A DNA stretch of 64,000 bases from Roseivirga seohaensis (lineage in GTDB: Bacteria; Bacteroidota; Bacteroidia; Cytophagales; Cyclobacteriaceae), in assembly GCF_001592945.1 (NCBI RefSeq), contig NZ_LRPB01000012.1, forward strand, positions 124,001 through 188,000, given 5' to 3'. Numbering within the stretch: the first letter of the stretch is position 1; each line of letters starts with the position of its first letter. The notes beneath the pieces were generated by a model. That model was not told the origin of the DNA and did no database searches. It saw only the letters and a list, made by a program, of their open reading frames with translations. Below are positions 1 to 9,213 of this stretch, piece after piece. The translations under genes were made by a program, and so were the position numbers.

Positions 1-211
1 TGAGGCTATTTTTTGAAATATTTCTTAGAGCCTAACTCACTGATTTATCAGGAGTAATACGTAATACGATATTTTTTTTTTTAAAATAATTCATTTTCAA
101 GGGTGACTTTTCAGTGTTTAAATCATATATAAGTATAGGGCATGGTCAATGTTCCGCTGTGATCAGGTACTTAAATCCTATTTTTTTATACTCAGAACAA
201 CAAAAAGTCTT
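1..211. other. AT-rich leader region before the first gene
   Basis: No coding region is supported here. Visible items are a perfect tandem 7-base duplication (TAATACG at 55-61 and 62-68) and a run of 11 T at 72-82. No convincing TAnnTTTG promoter box was found upstream of the first gene. The tail of an upstream gene may lie at the very start, but nothing shows it. Confidence 0.5.
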
Positions 212-1696
212 ATGAAAAAGCACCTTTATTTAACCATCTTACTAATTACAGCCATTGGCTTGGGATTACTAGGCTGTTCCGAAGAAGATATCTTCGAGAA
301 AAACGCGCCTCAAGAAATTAACAGTATCATCTCACAGTTTTCTCCAGAAACTTTTAGCAAGGTTGTTTCAAGTGATTATAAAGTGGACTGGAATGTATCA
401 GCTCCACTTGAATACTCCGAAGAACTTGGTTTGGACTACTATGAGTTTGAAATCAATCTTCCTGAAAATCAAGTGTTGGCAACAAATAAACTTTATGACA
501 CAAAGCAATCATTACTTGCGGTCAAAAAAGAGAGCGGGCAATTTGATTTCTATGTGGCCAAGTATTTTATGGACCAATGGAAATCAGAAGGAAAATCGGT
601 CAAAGATGTTTCCTTTTCCAGGATGGAGAGCTTTTCAGGGCTTCTCAATGTGTTAGACAATAACAACCAAATGGTCTATGCCAAAAGAATGGACAATGGC
701 AGGGTACTGGGCGTCCCTGTCTGCCTCAACAGTGATTTCAACGATGTTAACATTGAAACTCGAATGGAAGTAGATTGCGAAGAAGTAGCCATTTATCATT
801 ATATTGACCGTTACCATATTGAACAAGGGATACCTGTCCGTAAATATTCCGACTTGGTGGGCATATCTTATGAAAGGACTTGCTCTGTCAACTATTATCC
901 AGAATTGAACTTGGAGGGAGGTGTGCCAGGCACATACTATTCCCAAAATGGTGGTGGTTCTTATGCTGGTTGTAATGACCCGCTTCGTGGGTGTTTGTTT
1001 AAAATAGAATTGGAACTGGAAGAAGAAATTATTTTAGATCCAACTTTTGTGAACACAAAGGCGGAATGTGTGTATAACAAATTGTTGAACCTTAGTGGAG
1101 GTTTCAAAAGCGCAATTCAAAAATTTGACGGGGAGTTTCCAGTTGCTCATTTGAGGTTTTCTGTAAGGAATGACTTAGGGTCGAGTGTAGCAGCAAGAAC
1201 ATACCTGCCAGTTGGAAATACAGATACCCCTGATTACGTGATAACGATTGGGTTTAATAATAATACTTCGCAAGCTGGACTAAATTTTAGGCCAACTTTG
1301 TTATCTGCTAAAACAATGGCTCACGAGATAATTCATGCTGAAATGTACCGAAAACTTTTATCTCTAATCAAAAAGGGAAATATTCAGGGCGTGACTCAAA
1401 CCGAACTTAATCAGCTTATGGCTAATGGGGATTATCCTGGGATATATGATTATTATAGAAGGTATGGAAAAGGATGGCAACATGAACAAATGGCTGCTCA
1501 TTACGTTCAAACGATAGCGGATATTACAAAAGAGTTTGATAATGCATCACAGCTGGATCAGTTTTATAATGATCTGGCTTGGGAAGGCTTGAAAGGAACT
1601 CAGGCTTGGTACAACCTTCTTCCATCAGATACAATTAGAATAACTGATACAGTAAATAATTATATTATAACAAACCACAATGATGTATGTCAATAA
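212..1696 (+). CDS. Putative zinc metallopeptidase-like lipoprotein
   Basis: A 494-residue protein. The start is placed at 212 because it gives a lipoprotein signal peptide (MKKHLYLTILL... ending in LLGC, Cys about residue 22); the frame is open further upstream but that adds only an untypical N-terminus. The C-terminal part holds HEIIHAE (His371-Glu372...His375), a zincin HExxH motif, followed about 70 residues later by WQHEQMAAHY, which could supply the third ligand. The central region is rich in Cys and Gly and not recognised. I infer an outer-membrane or surface lipoprotein with a metallopeptidase fold; substrate unknown. It overlaps the next gene by 17 bases, so the two are probably co-translated. 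Confidence 0.75.
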   Translation: MKKHLYLTILLITAIGLGLLGCSEEDIFEKNAPQEINSIISQFSPETFSKVVSSDYKVDWNVSAPLEYSEELGLDYYEFEINLPENQVLATNKLYDTKQSLLAVKKESGQFDFYVAKYFMDQWKSEGKSVKDVSFSRMESFSGLLNVLDNNNQMVYAKRMDNGRVLGVPVCLNSDFNDVNIETRMEVDCEEVAIYHYIDRYHIEQGIPVRKYSDLVGISYERTCSVNYYPELNLEGGVPGTYYSQNGGGSYAGCNDPLRGCLFKIELELEEEIILDPTFVNTKAECVYNKLLNLSGGFKSAIQKFDGEFPVAHLRFSVRNDLGSSVAARTYLPVGNTDTPDYVITIGFNNNTSQAGLNFRPTLLSAKTMAHEIIHAEMYRKLLSLIKKGNIQGVTQTELNQLMANGDYPGIYDYYRRYGKGWQHEQMAAHYVQTIADITKEFDNASQLDQFYNDLAWEGLKGTQAWYNLLPSDTIRITDTVNNYIITNHNDVCQ

Positions 1697-2126
1697 GAAG
1701 TTATGCCTATTAATTTGGCTTTGTCTTGTAAGTTTAGCGTCCATTGGGCAGACTAAGAAAGTTAACAAGGCAATAAATTTAAGTTTTAAGATCAATGACA
1801 ATTATAAAACCTCGACCCCACCTGGTTTTGTGGGAGATTCCATTGACTATTTTGAAAAAATAGACATCGGAAATAGAGAAATTACCTTTAGGATTTTTAC
1901 GGAAGAATTTAAAACGGAGCTCTCAGATAAAGGCGTGGAAACCTTAACATCAATAGATGTCCTAAAGGTTAATTTTCATTCACTCGAACAAATGTTTAAA
2001 GATTGGGAAGTGTCTGATAAAGTGTTACGTAGTGACGTATACGAACAAATTTATCTCTATGAGTTTCTTTCAGAGAATAAAATTCGTAGATATAAAGTTT
2101 ACTGGGCAGGTGGTTATGAAAATTAG
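1680..2126 (+). CDS. Small secreted protein of unknown function
   Basis: A 148-residue protein with an N-terminal signal peptide (KKLCLLIWLCLVSLASIGQ, cleavage likely after the Gln or just before it). The start overlaps the end of the metallopeptidase-like lipoprotein by 17 bases; a second ATG follows directly (1683). The mature part is charged and mixed alpha/beta in appearance, with no motif I recognise. The tight overlap suggests it is a partner of the upstream lipoprotein, but that is inference only. Confidence 0.7.
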   Translation: MMYVNKKLCLLIWLCLVSLASIGQTKKVNKAINLSFKINDNYKTSTPPGFVGDSIDYFEKIDIGNREITFRIFTEEFKTELSDKGVETLTSIDVLKVNFHSLEQMFKDWEVSDKVLRSDVYEQIYLYEFLSENKIRRYKVYWAGGYEN

Positions 2127-2144
2127 TGCATAGCATTAATTTTC
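2118..2144 (+). terminator. Hairpin over the stop codon of the small secreted gene
   Basis: GAAAATTA (2118-2125) pairs with TAATTTTC (2137-2144), and the inner TGC/GCA adds three pairs. It overlaps the stop codon at 2124-2126. There is no clear T-tract, so it may act as a 3' end stabiliser instead of an intrinsic terminator. Confidence 0.4.
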
Positions 2145-2257
2145 AGTAAACTATACTAAGATATGAGGTGATTTGGTTAGAAGAAATTGAATGACAATAA
2201 ATTGGGAGCCTTATATCAAATCAATTTATTTATAGAGAGAATAAATAAGTGGCTCTA

Positions 2258-2764
2258 TTACTTTAACCCAATAATATAGATTTCAAACTTGGGATTGGTG
2301 AGGTTTACTTTTTTTCTTCTAGCAATCTTCATGGTATATCCCGTGAGCATTAGTATGCCTGCTGTTGTTGTAGTGCTGCGGTCAAGAGAGAATTTTTGAC
2401 CGTCTACAACGGTATGATTGAACAAATCAATGGCCATTAGTCCAATTCCTACGGTAGGTAATAATGTTTCAGATGCGCCTAGAAATTTTGAGCGATTAGA
2501 TTCAGCACCTCTTACATCAATCTCTGTAATTTGGCTTGTATGAAGAATATTGTTCTCTAAAACTAAAGTGCTGTCTGCAAATTCCGTAATTCGGTCGGTA
2601 AAGAATACATCTTGACCCTTCTGTTTATACACAATTTTAGAGCCTACAAAGTACTCGTATTTACGCATCGAACCTTTCTTTCTCACTACAAGGTAGGTTT
2701 GAGAAAAGGCTGCCTCAGACAGAAGTAAAAGGCATATTATAAGGAATGGCCATTTTGCTTTCAT
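2258..2764 (-). CDS. Small secreted protein of unknown function
   Basis: 168 residues. The N-terminus is a clear signal peptide (hydrophobic FLIICLLLLSEAAFSQ). The mature protein starts with a short basic segment (VVRKKGSMRKYEYFVGSKI) and contains a weakly hydrophobic stretch near residues 100-112 and 130-145. No family is recognised; the VVRKKG...YFVGSKIVYKQKG pattern is seen in small Cytophagales proteins of unknown role, in my recollection. It lies 42 bases downstream of ilvE on the same strand and is probably in its transcript, though a functional link to branched-chain amino acids is not evident. Confidence 0.65.
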   Translation of the reverse strand: MKAKWPFLIICLLLLSEAAFSQTYLVVRKKGSMRKYEYFVGSKIVYKQKGQDVFFTDRITEFADSTLVLENNILHTSQITEIDVRGAESNRSKFLGASETLLPTVGIGLMAIDLFNHTVVDGQKFSLDRSTTTTAGILMLTGYTMKIARRKKVNLTNPKFEIYIIGLK

Positions 2765-2806
2765 AGGCCTGCAATTAAAGAAAAAAACTGGTTAAGGAAT
2801 GTTAAA

Positions 2807-3871
2807 TTAAACCTTTAGCATCCAATTAAATTTATCTTCTGCCTTACCTGTTTTAATTCTATCTAGTTCGAAAAGCACTTTGTTTGAAAACTCTCTTTCT
2901 TCGATTGGCCCCAAGTCATAAACTTCATCTTCGAAACCAATGCGGGCTATATGAGCAATAGTAGCAGCAGTACCCACGCCAAAAGCTTCTTGAAGAGTGC
3001 CGTTTTTAGCTGCCTCAACCACTTCTTTTACAGAAACTTTGCGCTCTTCCACTTTCATGCCCCAATCACGCGCTAGTGTCAATACACTGTCTCTAGTAAT
3101 TCCTTTAAGAATAGTGCCGCTGGCTGGCGCAGTAATAATTGTATTGTCAATAATGAACATTACGTTCATGGTACCTGATTCTTCAATGTACTCGTGCGTT
3201 TCGGCATCCGTCCAAATCAGCTGATCAAAACCTTGAGCTTTGGCTAGTTTAGCAGGATAAAGGCTGGCCGCATAGTTTCCACCTGCTTTAGCAAAGCCAG
3301 TTCCACCAGGCATAGCTCTAGAAAATTTCGTTTCAATTTTTACATTGACAGGGGCGGAATAATAAGCTCCTACCGGGCAAGTAATAATCATAAACTTGAA
3401 GGTGTCAGAAGGTCTGATTCCTATATATTCGTCTGTTGCGAAAATGAAAGGACGAATGTATAAAGAAGTGCCAGGTACAGATGGTACCCACTGGCTGTCA
3501 AGTTTAATTAACGTTGTTAAAGCTTCCATAAAAAGCTCTTCGGGCAATTCAGGAATACACATTCTTTCTGCAGAAATATTCAACCTTTTGGCATTGGCCT
3601 CTGGTCTGAAAAGCAATACTTCACCAGCGTCATTTTTGTAAGCTTTCATGCCTTCAAAAACTGTAATGGCATAGTGCAAAGTGTTGTTTGCCGGGCTTAT
3701 TGAAATATTTTGGTATGGTACAATCCTGAAGTTTTTCCATTCCCCGTCTCTGTAGTCCGCTTCAAACATATGGTCAGAATAAATCTTCGCAAATGGGATA
3801 TTGTGAACGTCAAGAGTGCCAATATTTGATTGGTTTACCTTGTTTATCGAAATATCAATTGTATCTATCAT
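2807..3871 (-). CDS. ilvE: Branched-chain amino acid aminotransferase
   Basis: 354 residues, the normal length of the eukaryote-like BCAT group (class IV, fold-type IV PLP enzymes). It transfers amino groups between Leu/Ile/Val and 2-oxoglutarate in the cytosol. Visible motifs: the FEGMKAY substrate-loop region (residues 72-78), the PLP lysine Lys195 in AKAGGNYAAS, the EESGTMNVMF segment and the GTAATIAHI phosphate-binding loop. A good promoter sits just upstream (3900-3930). With leucine dehydrogenase elsewhere in this window, the cell has two routes linking branched-chain amino acids to their keto acids, precursors of iso-branched fatty acids typical of this phylum. Confidence 0.95.
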   Translation of the reverse strand: MIDTIDISINKVNQSNIGTLDVHNIPFAKIYSDHMFEADYRDGEWKNFRIVPYQNISISPANNTLHYAITVFEGMKAYKNDAGEVLLFRPEANAKRLNISAERMCIPELPEELFMEALTTLIKLDSQWVPSVPGTSLYIRPFIFATDEYIGIRPSDTFKFMIITCPVGAYYSAPVNVKIETKFSRAMPGGTGFAKAGGNYAASLYPAKLAKAQGFDQLIWTDAETHEYIEESGTMNVMFIIDNTIITAPASGTILKGITRDSVLTLARDWGMKVEERKVSVKEVVEAAKNGTLQEAFGVGTAATIAHIARIGFEDEVYDLGPIEEREFSNKVLFELDRIKTGKAEDKFNWMLKV

Positions 3872-3899
3872 GTACCGATGGGTTAAGGGGAAATGAGTT

Positions 3900-3930
3900 C
3901 AAATTTAAGAAACTTCAGGGTTTGAACAAA
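3900..3930 (-). promoter_or_regulatory. Bacteroidota-type promoter of ilvE
   Basis: On the minus strand TTTG (3930-3927), 19 bases, then TAAATTTG (3907-3900): an exact match to the TTTG-N19-TAnnTTTG housekeeping promoter described for this phylum. The start codon is about 28 bases further downstream. Confidence 0.75.
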
Positions 3931-4110
3931 TAAGATCAAACCGTGAAATATTCTAAAAGAAGAGGAGTTAATACTGAGTGAAGAAATAATATTTTGAAAT
4001 AAAAATTTATTCAGAATATTGTTTTTGCTTACTGTAACTTTTGTTGGTGAGAAGTCTGTGGTTTTAATATTTTCCAAAATGGAAAGCCGACACATTTAAA
4101 TGGTAAATAC

Positions 4111-4665
4111 TTACTTAATTTTCCTAGGTTCCCACTTTACTTCTTCAATACCAAGCTCTTGTGCCATTTTTCTTCCCAACATAAAAAAGAAATCTGAAAG
4201 GCGATTAAGGTACTGAATCACTAAACCGTCCACGGGTGATTCGTCATTTAGGGCAATGCAAATGCGCTCGGTTCTTCGGCATACGCAACGAGCCACATGG
4301 GCAAATGAAACGGAGGGATGACCACCTGGAAGAATGAAATTTTTTAACGGCTCAAGATGTTTTTCCATCTCATCCATTTCTTTTTCAAGCAACTCAATGT
4401 CTGAAGGAAGAAGATCGGGTTTTACCACTTTGTCTTTTCCTGGTTCTGTGGCCAGTTCGGCTCCAAGAGTGAAAAGTCTATCTTGAATTTCTTTAAGTAG
4501 ATCCAGTCTCTTTTCATTCACGGGCTGATCTCTTAGTACACCCAAGAAAGAGTTTAGTTCGTCTACCGTTCCGTAAGCTTCGATTCGGAGATGTGCCTTA
4601 GAAACACGAGCACCACCCAATAATGAGGTGGTGCCTGAATCTCCTGTTTTTGTATAAATTTTCAC
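4111..4665 (-). CDS. PduO-type cob(I)alamin adenosyltransferase
   Basis: 184 residues, full length for the PduO/MMAB-type ATP:cob(I)alamin adenosyltransferase, which makes adenosylcobalamin from ATP and reduced cobalamin in the cytosol. The N-terminal TKTGDSGTTSLLGG loop binds ATP phosphates; the AYGTVDELNSFLG helix and the RRTER and LNRLSDFFF segments are the conserved helices of the trimer. The start is GTG. It follows the ABC ATPase gene by 7 bases, so the two are one transcript. Adenosylcobalamin would serve enzymes such as methylmalonyl-CoA mutase or a B12-dependent ribonucleotide reductase; none is in the window. Confidence 0.93.
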   Translation of the reverse strand: MKIYTKTGDSGTTSLLGGARVSKAHLRIEAYGTVDELNSFLGVLRDQPVNEKRLDLLKEIQDRLFTLGAELATEPGKDKVVKPDLLPSDIELLEKEMDEMEKHLEPLKNFILPGGHPSVSFAHVARCVCRRTERICIALNDESPVDGLVIQYLNRLSDFFFMLGRKMAQELGIEEVKWEPRKIK

Positions 4666-4672
4666 AATTCAA

Positions 4673-5425
4673 TTAATGTGTTGCGGCTTCTGCTGCTGCC
4701 TTAGCGGCTGCTTCTTTAATAGGATTACCCCTTGTAGGATTTTCGTTGATAGTGTCGGTTTCAACTAAGCCATCTCGCATTCTAATAATTCTGTGAGAAT
4801 ATTGAGCAATATCATCTTCGTGTGTTACCATGATAATGGTGTTGCCTTTGTCGTGTAGGTTGGCAAACAAGTCCATAATGTCATAAGAAGTCTTGGTATC
4901 CAAGTTACCTGTTGGCTCATCGGCCAAAAGGATCGAAGGGTTATTTACCAATGCTCTTGCAATTGCAACTCTTTGACGTTGACCCCCTGAAAGTTCGTTA
5001 GGTCTGTGATGGGCTCTTTCGGCTAATCCAACACCGTCTAGAGCAGCTAATGCTTTTTCTTCTCTTTCTGCTTTGCTATAGCCAGCATAAATTAAAGGAA
5101 GTGCAACGTTTTCTAATGAACTAGCACGTGGTAATAGGTTGAATGTTTGGAAAACGAAACCAATTTCTTTGTTTCGAACTTCTGCCAATTCATTTTCGGT
5201 CATGTCACTAACGTCCATTCCGTTCAGAACATAGCGTCCACCAGAAGGTGTATCAAGACAGCCGATCATGTTCATCAAAGTTGATTTACCAGAACCAGAC
5301 GGCCCCATGAAAGAAACATACTCTCCTTGCTTAATTTCAATGGTTACCGATTTTAGGGCGCGAATAGTTTCGCTTCCCATTTGGTAGATTCTAGATAAAT
5401 CTGTTGTACTGATTACTGTTTTCAT
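4673..5425 (-). CDS. MacB/LolD-type ABC transporter ATP-binding protein
   Basis: 250 residues. Walker [10 protein letters not shown] (about 41-49), Q-loop, signature LSGGQRQR and Walker [13 protein letters not shown] are all intact, and the [16 protein letters not shown] context marks the LolD/MacB/FtsE group that works with FtsX-fold permeases. No permease gene is adjacent, so it must pair with one encoded elsewhere. The C-terminus ends in an unusual alanine-rich tail ([14 protein letters not shown]). It is co-transcribed with the adenosyltransferase gene downstream. Likely role: extrusion or lipoprotein-related transport across the inner membrane; the specific substrate cannot be told. Confidence 0.9.
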   Translation of the reverse strand: MKTVISTTDLSRIYQMGSETIRALKSVTIEIKQGEYVSFMGPSGSGKSTLMNMIGCLDTPSGGRYVLNGMDVSDMTENELAEVRNKEIGFVFQTFNLLPRASSLENVALPLIYAGYSKAEREEKALAALDGVGLAERAHHRPNELSGGQRQRVAIARALVNNPSILLADEPTGNLDTKTSYDIMDLFANLHDKGNTIIMVTHEDDIAQYSHRIIRMRDGLVETDTINENPTRGNPIKEAAAKAAAEAATH

Positions 5426-5610
5426 ATTCGTATGACGGATGTATGTTCAATAAAGTTTAAATCAAGACTAAAAAAATAATCAAAAGTTTAATCCCGACTC
5501 AATATCTGTTGGGAATCAACAAACAAAACAACGCAATCTAGAGCGGCTAACAATATTTATTCCTTGAGCGGATACTCAAATGGATTGAAGGGTTTATTGG
5601 CGAGTCATTT

Positions 5611-8193
5611 TCAGTCGTTTAGGCTTAAAGCTCTTTGCTGAATTTGCTTTTCCTTTTGCTCAAATTGATTTTTAATCCTTTCAAACTCCACTTCCTTTGT
5701 AAATGTTGATAGCGTTTCTAAAGCAGATTTACCAAAAAATGGGAGACCTACCTCTAAGGTTTGATAAATGTAGGCTTCATATAAAAGCACACTTCTTTTG
5801 TTAACGGAAATGGCTTTTTGAAGTAATTCATAAATTTCTAGGGGAGTGGTAGAATCCATAATTCTAAGTGAGTCAACTGCCTTTAAAGTGCCTTCCTCAT
5901 TAAAGCTGTTCTCACGGGCTATGTCCAATAAGAGGGCTTTTCTTTCTTCCTGGTTCAAGTTTTCTCTTTCACTCTCATATGTTTTCCATTTTTGCAGAAG
6001 GCCAGAAGAGGGTTGATCAACGGTTTTTGCTAGAAAATCTGAATAGGTAGTAGCAATAATATTTCTGTCGAAATTATAGGATTGAGCTTCGCCCAAAAAC
6101 ACGAAGCTGAGTTCATAAGCGCCCTGTTGGTATGCCCAAATGGCTTTCATGTAACTGTAAAGCCCAGTATTTTGGCCATAGGAAGCAATGAGTTCATCCA
6201 GTAAATTAAAAGTTTCATTCACTCTACCTGAGTTATAAAGTTGAATTACCTTCCCTAGCATGAGGTAATCCTTTATGGCTATGTTTCTTGGATAGGCAAT
6301 GTATCTATCGAAAGTCTCGATAAGTTCTTTGTTGCTCGTTTTTGAGTTGAGCGCAGCGTTATACAAATAGTAAAGTTCATCAAGTAGTAAGAAAGAGTCG
6401 GTTGGTACTTTTAGCTTTAATTCAGGCTGAATATTTACAGCATTTGCAAACGCTTGTCGATTGGTAAGTGTATGAAGATCTTCAAAATGAGCTGTGCTTT
6501 GCAAAACCGAATCAATATCAAGGTTATTCTTGATGGATAAATCTAAAGCCAGAAAATTACTGGTGATTTCGGGAGTAGGTTTGTTTTGATATGCCTTTTC
6601 CAACAATAATAAAGCTGTATCCAAATGGCCGAACTCATAATGTGCTATGGCTAGGTTGTTAAGAACTCTTTGGTCATTGAGCCCGTTTTCTATCTCTTTT
6701 AAGGAAAGTAATTTATTGAAGAGTTGGTCTTGATCAGAATAAAACCTGCCCAAGCCTAATGCTGGTTTATGGTTTTCACTTCTTAAAATAGCTTCTTTAA
6801 ATCTTTTAGTGGCTTGAGCAGGATTTCCGTTGGCTTTTTCAATCATGGCCAAGCCATAGTTTGCCCTAACCCCATAGTAATCATAGAATAACGATTGCTT
6901 GTAGTATTGTTCAGCCAATAAATCATTTTCCACTTTTTCGGCCAGTGCTCCTAAAGTATTGTATTGGCCTGCTTTGATTTGGTAATAGGGACGATAGTTT
7001 AAGTAGAATAATACCCCAATCAGAAAGAAAATAACCCCTAATCTAGCTGTCAATAATGGAGCTCTTTCGCCTCTAAAAAAGGATTTCCAGGCGGGAGCAT
7101 TTGCCAATAAAGCAGGGGTGAAATTCATGAAGCAATACACATAGTACACCACAGCGAAAGCTAAGTGTGAAGCTACAATTGTCATTTTAATGGCCACTGT
7201 CAACGAGTCGTTAGCAGTGATTTCAGCATAGGCTATTACCGCCAATGAGATGGCTGCCAAGGCAGGGTAAAGCAATTTCTTAATCAGTAGAATTGGAATT
7301 TGTGATTCTACAACCGCTAGCTTGGTTTGTAAAACAAAATACCCTGAGATTACGGAGATGAAAAGAATTGTATAAGGGTTAATCAGGATTATATTTAATG
7401 AAATCTGACCCGTAAGGTTCAAGAATAACAAGGTAAGCACGAGGATATATACAGCGCCAATCACTAAGAAATGGATTAATGCGTTTTTGCCGGAAGGTGC
7501 GTTTTGTGTGGCAACCTTAAAGAGGTAGAAAAAGTTGTCTCCAGCCACAAAGAAAATGAACAATGCAGCTAATATAAGCGGAGCAAGTATGCCATAAGAA
7601 AACCAAACTAGCGTAGGGCTTGGTACAGGTGAAATAAGAGCGGCTGCAAGGGTAAAACTACTTATAAGAATGAGAGTAGAAATTAGCCTTGTTGCAAAAC
7701 CAATATTGGTTTTAATGCTTTGGAAATAGTAGCTCAAGAGCAAAAAGCCTCCAATAAAGGCGTATCCGAAGTACTGATTGCCTATGGCCAGCTCGTCTAA
7801 GCCAAAGTTAATAGATATAAATACCAAAATGCCTGCGCAGACCAAGTACCAGAAGCGCTCCAAATAGGTAATGGTTACTGTACTAATTACAAAACCAATA
7901 AGTGTTAAGGCAAAAAGTAAATATTCAGGCCATTCTAGAAAAAGGTAACGTCCCGTTTTAAATTGCTGCCAAATTAAGATTTGATCAAGCTCAAAACCCA
8001 TTGGCTTTCCGTTAATCGAAAAGTACTCTAAAAACAGGGGTGATTTAACGTATTCTGTATCGGTAATCCATGGTAAAACCAAGCTATCGCCTATAAAAAA
8101 AGTAGAAAGCAGCAGTAATCCGGCAATGGTTACAGTAGCCCAATTAAAAAGGCTAAAATACTTAATAAGAAGGTGGCTCTTTTGATTTTCCAA
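5611..8193 (-). CDS. Polytopic membrane protein with C-terminal TPR repeats
   Basis: 860 residues. The first half is a chain of roughly ten to twelve hydrophobic segments (from about residue 13 to 400); the second half carries TPR-like repeats (for example NTLGALAEKVENDLLAEQYY, VLNNLAIAHYEFGHLDTALL) and ends in a Glu/Gln-rich helix. The start is TTG, chosen because it lies 5 bases after the gatC stop and no in-frame ATG precedes the first membrane segment. Overall architecture resembles polysaccharide-related or unknown membrane/TPR proteins, but no catalytic motif is seen. It is the last gene of a plsC-gatC operon, suggesting constitutive expression. Confidence 0.75.
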   Translation of the reverse strand: MENQKSHLLIKYFSLFNWATVTIAGLLLLSTFFIGDSLVLPWITDTEYVKSPLFLEYFSINGKPMGFELDQILIWQQFKTGRYLFLEWPEYLLFALTLIGFVISTVTITYLERFWYLVCAGILVFISINFGLDELAIGNQYFGYAFIGGFLLLSYYFQSIKTNIGFATRLISTLILISSFTLAAALISPVPSPTLVWFSYGILAPLILAALFIFFVAGDNFFYLFKVATQNAPSGKNALIHFLVIGAVYILVLTLLFLNLTGQISLNIILINPYTILFISVISGYFVLQTKLAVVESQIPILLIKKLLYPALAAISLAVIAYAEITANDSLTVAIKMTIVASHLAFAVVYYVYCFMNFTPALLANAPAWKSFFRGERAPLLTARLGVIFFLIGVLFYLNYRPYYQIKAGQYNTLGALAEKVENDLLAEQYYKQSLFYDYYGVRANYGLAMIEKANGNPAQATKRFKEAILRSENHKPALGLGRFYSDQDQLFNKLLSLKEIENGLNDQRVLNNLAIAHYEFGHLDTALLLLEKAYQNKPTPEITSNFLALDLSIKNNLDIDSVLQSTAHFEDLHTLTNRQAFANAVNIQPELKLKVPTDSFLLLDELYYLYNAALNSKTSNKELIETFDRYIAYPRNIAIKDYLMLGKVIQLYNSGRVNETFNLLDELIASYGQNTGLYSYMKAIWAYQQGAYELSFVFLGEAQSYNFDRNIIATTYSDFLAKTVDQPSSGLLQKWKTYESERENLNQEERKALLLDIARENSFNEEGTLKAVDSLRIMDSTTPLEIYELLQKAISVNKRSVLLYEAYIYQTLEVGLPFFGKSALETLSTFTKEVEFERIKNQFEQKEKQIQQRALSLND

Positions 8194-8198
8194 GGGTG

Positions 8199-8486
8199 CT
8201 ATTTTAACACTTTTGGTACTTTGAAAAACTTAGAATCTTTCACCGCAGCATTTTTTAGCGCCTGTTCCTGACTCATACTGATTTCCGCTTTGTCTTTCCT
8301 AAAAACGTTTACTTCTTCTGTCATATGAGTTAAGGGTTCAACGCCTTCAGTGTCTAGTTCATCCAGTTTCCCTACCCAAGTTAGTATTTCGCTCATGTCA
8401 TTCAAAAGCTGAGTTTCTTCCTCGGGCTTAATGTTGAGTCGGGCTAAATGAGCTACTTGGTGTAATGTTTTTTTATCTACCTGCAT
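8199..8486 (-). CDS. gatC: Asp-tRNA(Asn)/Glu-tRNA(Gln) amidotransferase subunit C
   Basis: 95 residues, standard length. The protein wraps around GatA and stabilises the GatCAB amidotransferase that converts misacylated Glu-tRNA(Gln)/Asp-tRNA(Asn). The family pattern is clear: VAHLARLNIKPEE near the N-terminus, LNDMSEILTWVGKLDELDTEGVEPL in the middle and the SKFFKVPKVLK C-terminus. gatA and gatB are not nearby, common in this phylum. It overlaps plsC by 14 bases and is followed after 5 bases by the TPR membrane protein. Confidence 0.95.
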   Translation of the reverse strand: MQVDKKTLHQVAHLARLNIKPEEETQLLNDMSEILTWVGKLDELDTEGVEPLTHMTEEVNVFRKDKAEISMSQEQALKNAAVKDSKFFKVPKVLK

Positions 8487-9213
8487 GGTGTGTCAGTTTC
8501 AGTTCTTCATCTATTATCGAACGTACTTTCGCCATTAAATCGTGCACTGCAAAATCATCAGTGCCTGTTGGCCAAATGGGTTTGTGCACTTTAAGCGAAA
8601 TGGTACCTCTGTGCATGATTAAGGGTTTTTTGTCAGGTAAAAGTAGATGATTGTTGTGAATTGTTACCGGTACAACTGGGATTTGTTCTTCCACAGCAAT
8701 TTTAAAACTGCCCTCTTTAAAACGAGCCAATTCAGGCGGGTTTTTGCTTAAAATTCCACCTTCGGGAAAAAAGGTGATACTATAATCATTCGCAACGGCT
8801 TCCTTACATTTTACCCAGCTTGCATGTCGATCTCTTAAACTATTACGATCTACCAAAATATGTAGCTTGCTGTACATATAGCCCCATAATGGAATTTTTC
8901 TCAATGAGCTTTTACCGATAAATTTAAAGTTATGGTTAATAAGCCCCATGGTTGGTATATCCAGAAAAGAGAAGTGGTTGGCACAAAAGATATAGCGTTG
9001 CTTTCGGCTCAGTTTTTCTTCGTAAACAATTTTAGACCGGTTTAAAAAGAGAAAGAAGAAGAGTATTCTGGCCCAAACGTGGTTGAGAAAACCAGCAGTT
9101 TTTTCCAATGGTTTTACAAAAATAGCCAGCAGAAAAAAGGGTAGTAAGACAATGAAAACCAATGCAAAAATAACTAGGCCGTAAGCAGAATAAATTTTGA
9201 GTAGTGTTTTCAT
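8473..9213 (-). CDS. plsC: 1-acyl-sn-glycerol-3-phosphate acyltransferase
   Basis: 246 residues. Acylates lysophosphatidic acid to phosphatidic acid at the inner membrane. N-terminal membrane segment at about 11-33 and a second near 47-58; the HX4D catalytic motif is His80-Asp85 (NHFSFLD), and FFPEGG is the FPEG substrate-binding motif. The protein has the compact PlsC length. It is the first gene of an operon with gatC and the TPR membrane protein. A -7-like TATCTTCG (9234-9227, minus strand) lies just upstream but without a clear -33 box. Confidence 0.92.
   Translation of the reverse strand: MKTLLKIYSAYGLVIFALVFIVLLPFFLLAIFVKPLEKTAGFLNHVWARILFFFLFLNRSKIVYEEKLSRKQRYIFCANHFSFLDIPTMGLINHNFKFIGKSSLRKIPLWGYMYSKLHILVDRNSLRDRHASWVKCKEAVANDYSITFFPEGGILSKNPPELARFKEGSFKIAVEEQIPVVPVTIHNNHLLLPDKKPLIMHRGTISLKVHKPIWPTGTDDFAVHDLMAKVRSIIDEELKLTHHAGR

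Noticed and set aside
72-82. Run of 11 T in the leader of the first gene as a phase-variation tract
   Set aside because: It lies outside coding sequence and no promoter elements flank it at a distance where length would matter.
3883-4095. A 70-codon frame in the gap upstream of ilvE
   Set aside because: It overlaps the ilvE promoter region, shows no family signature and has AT-biased low-complexity sequence; more likely noncoding.
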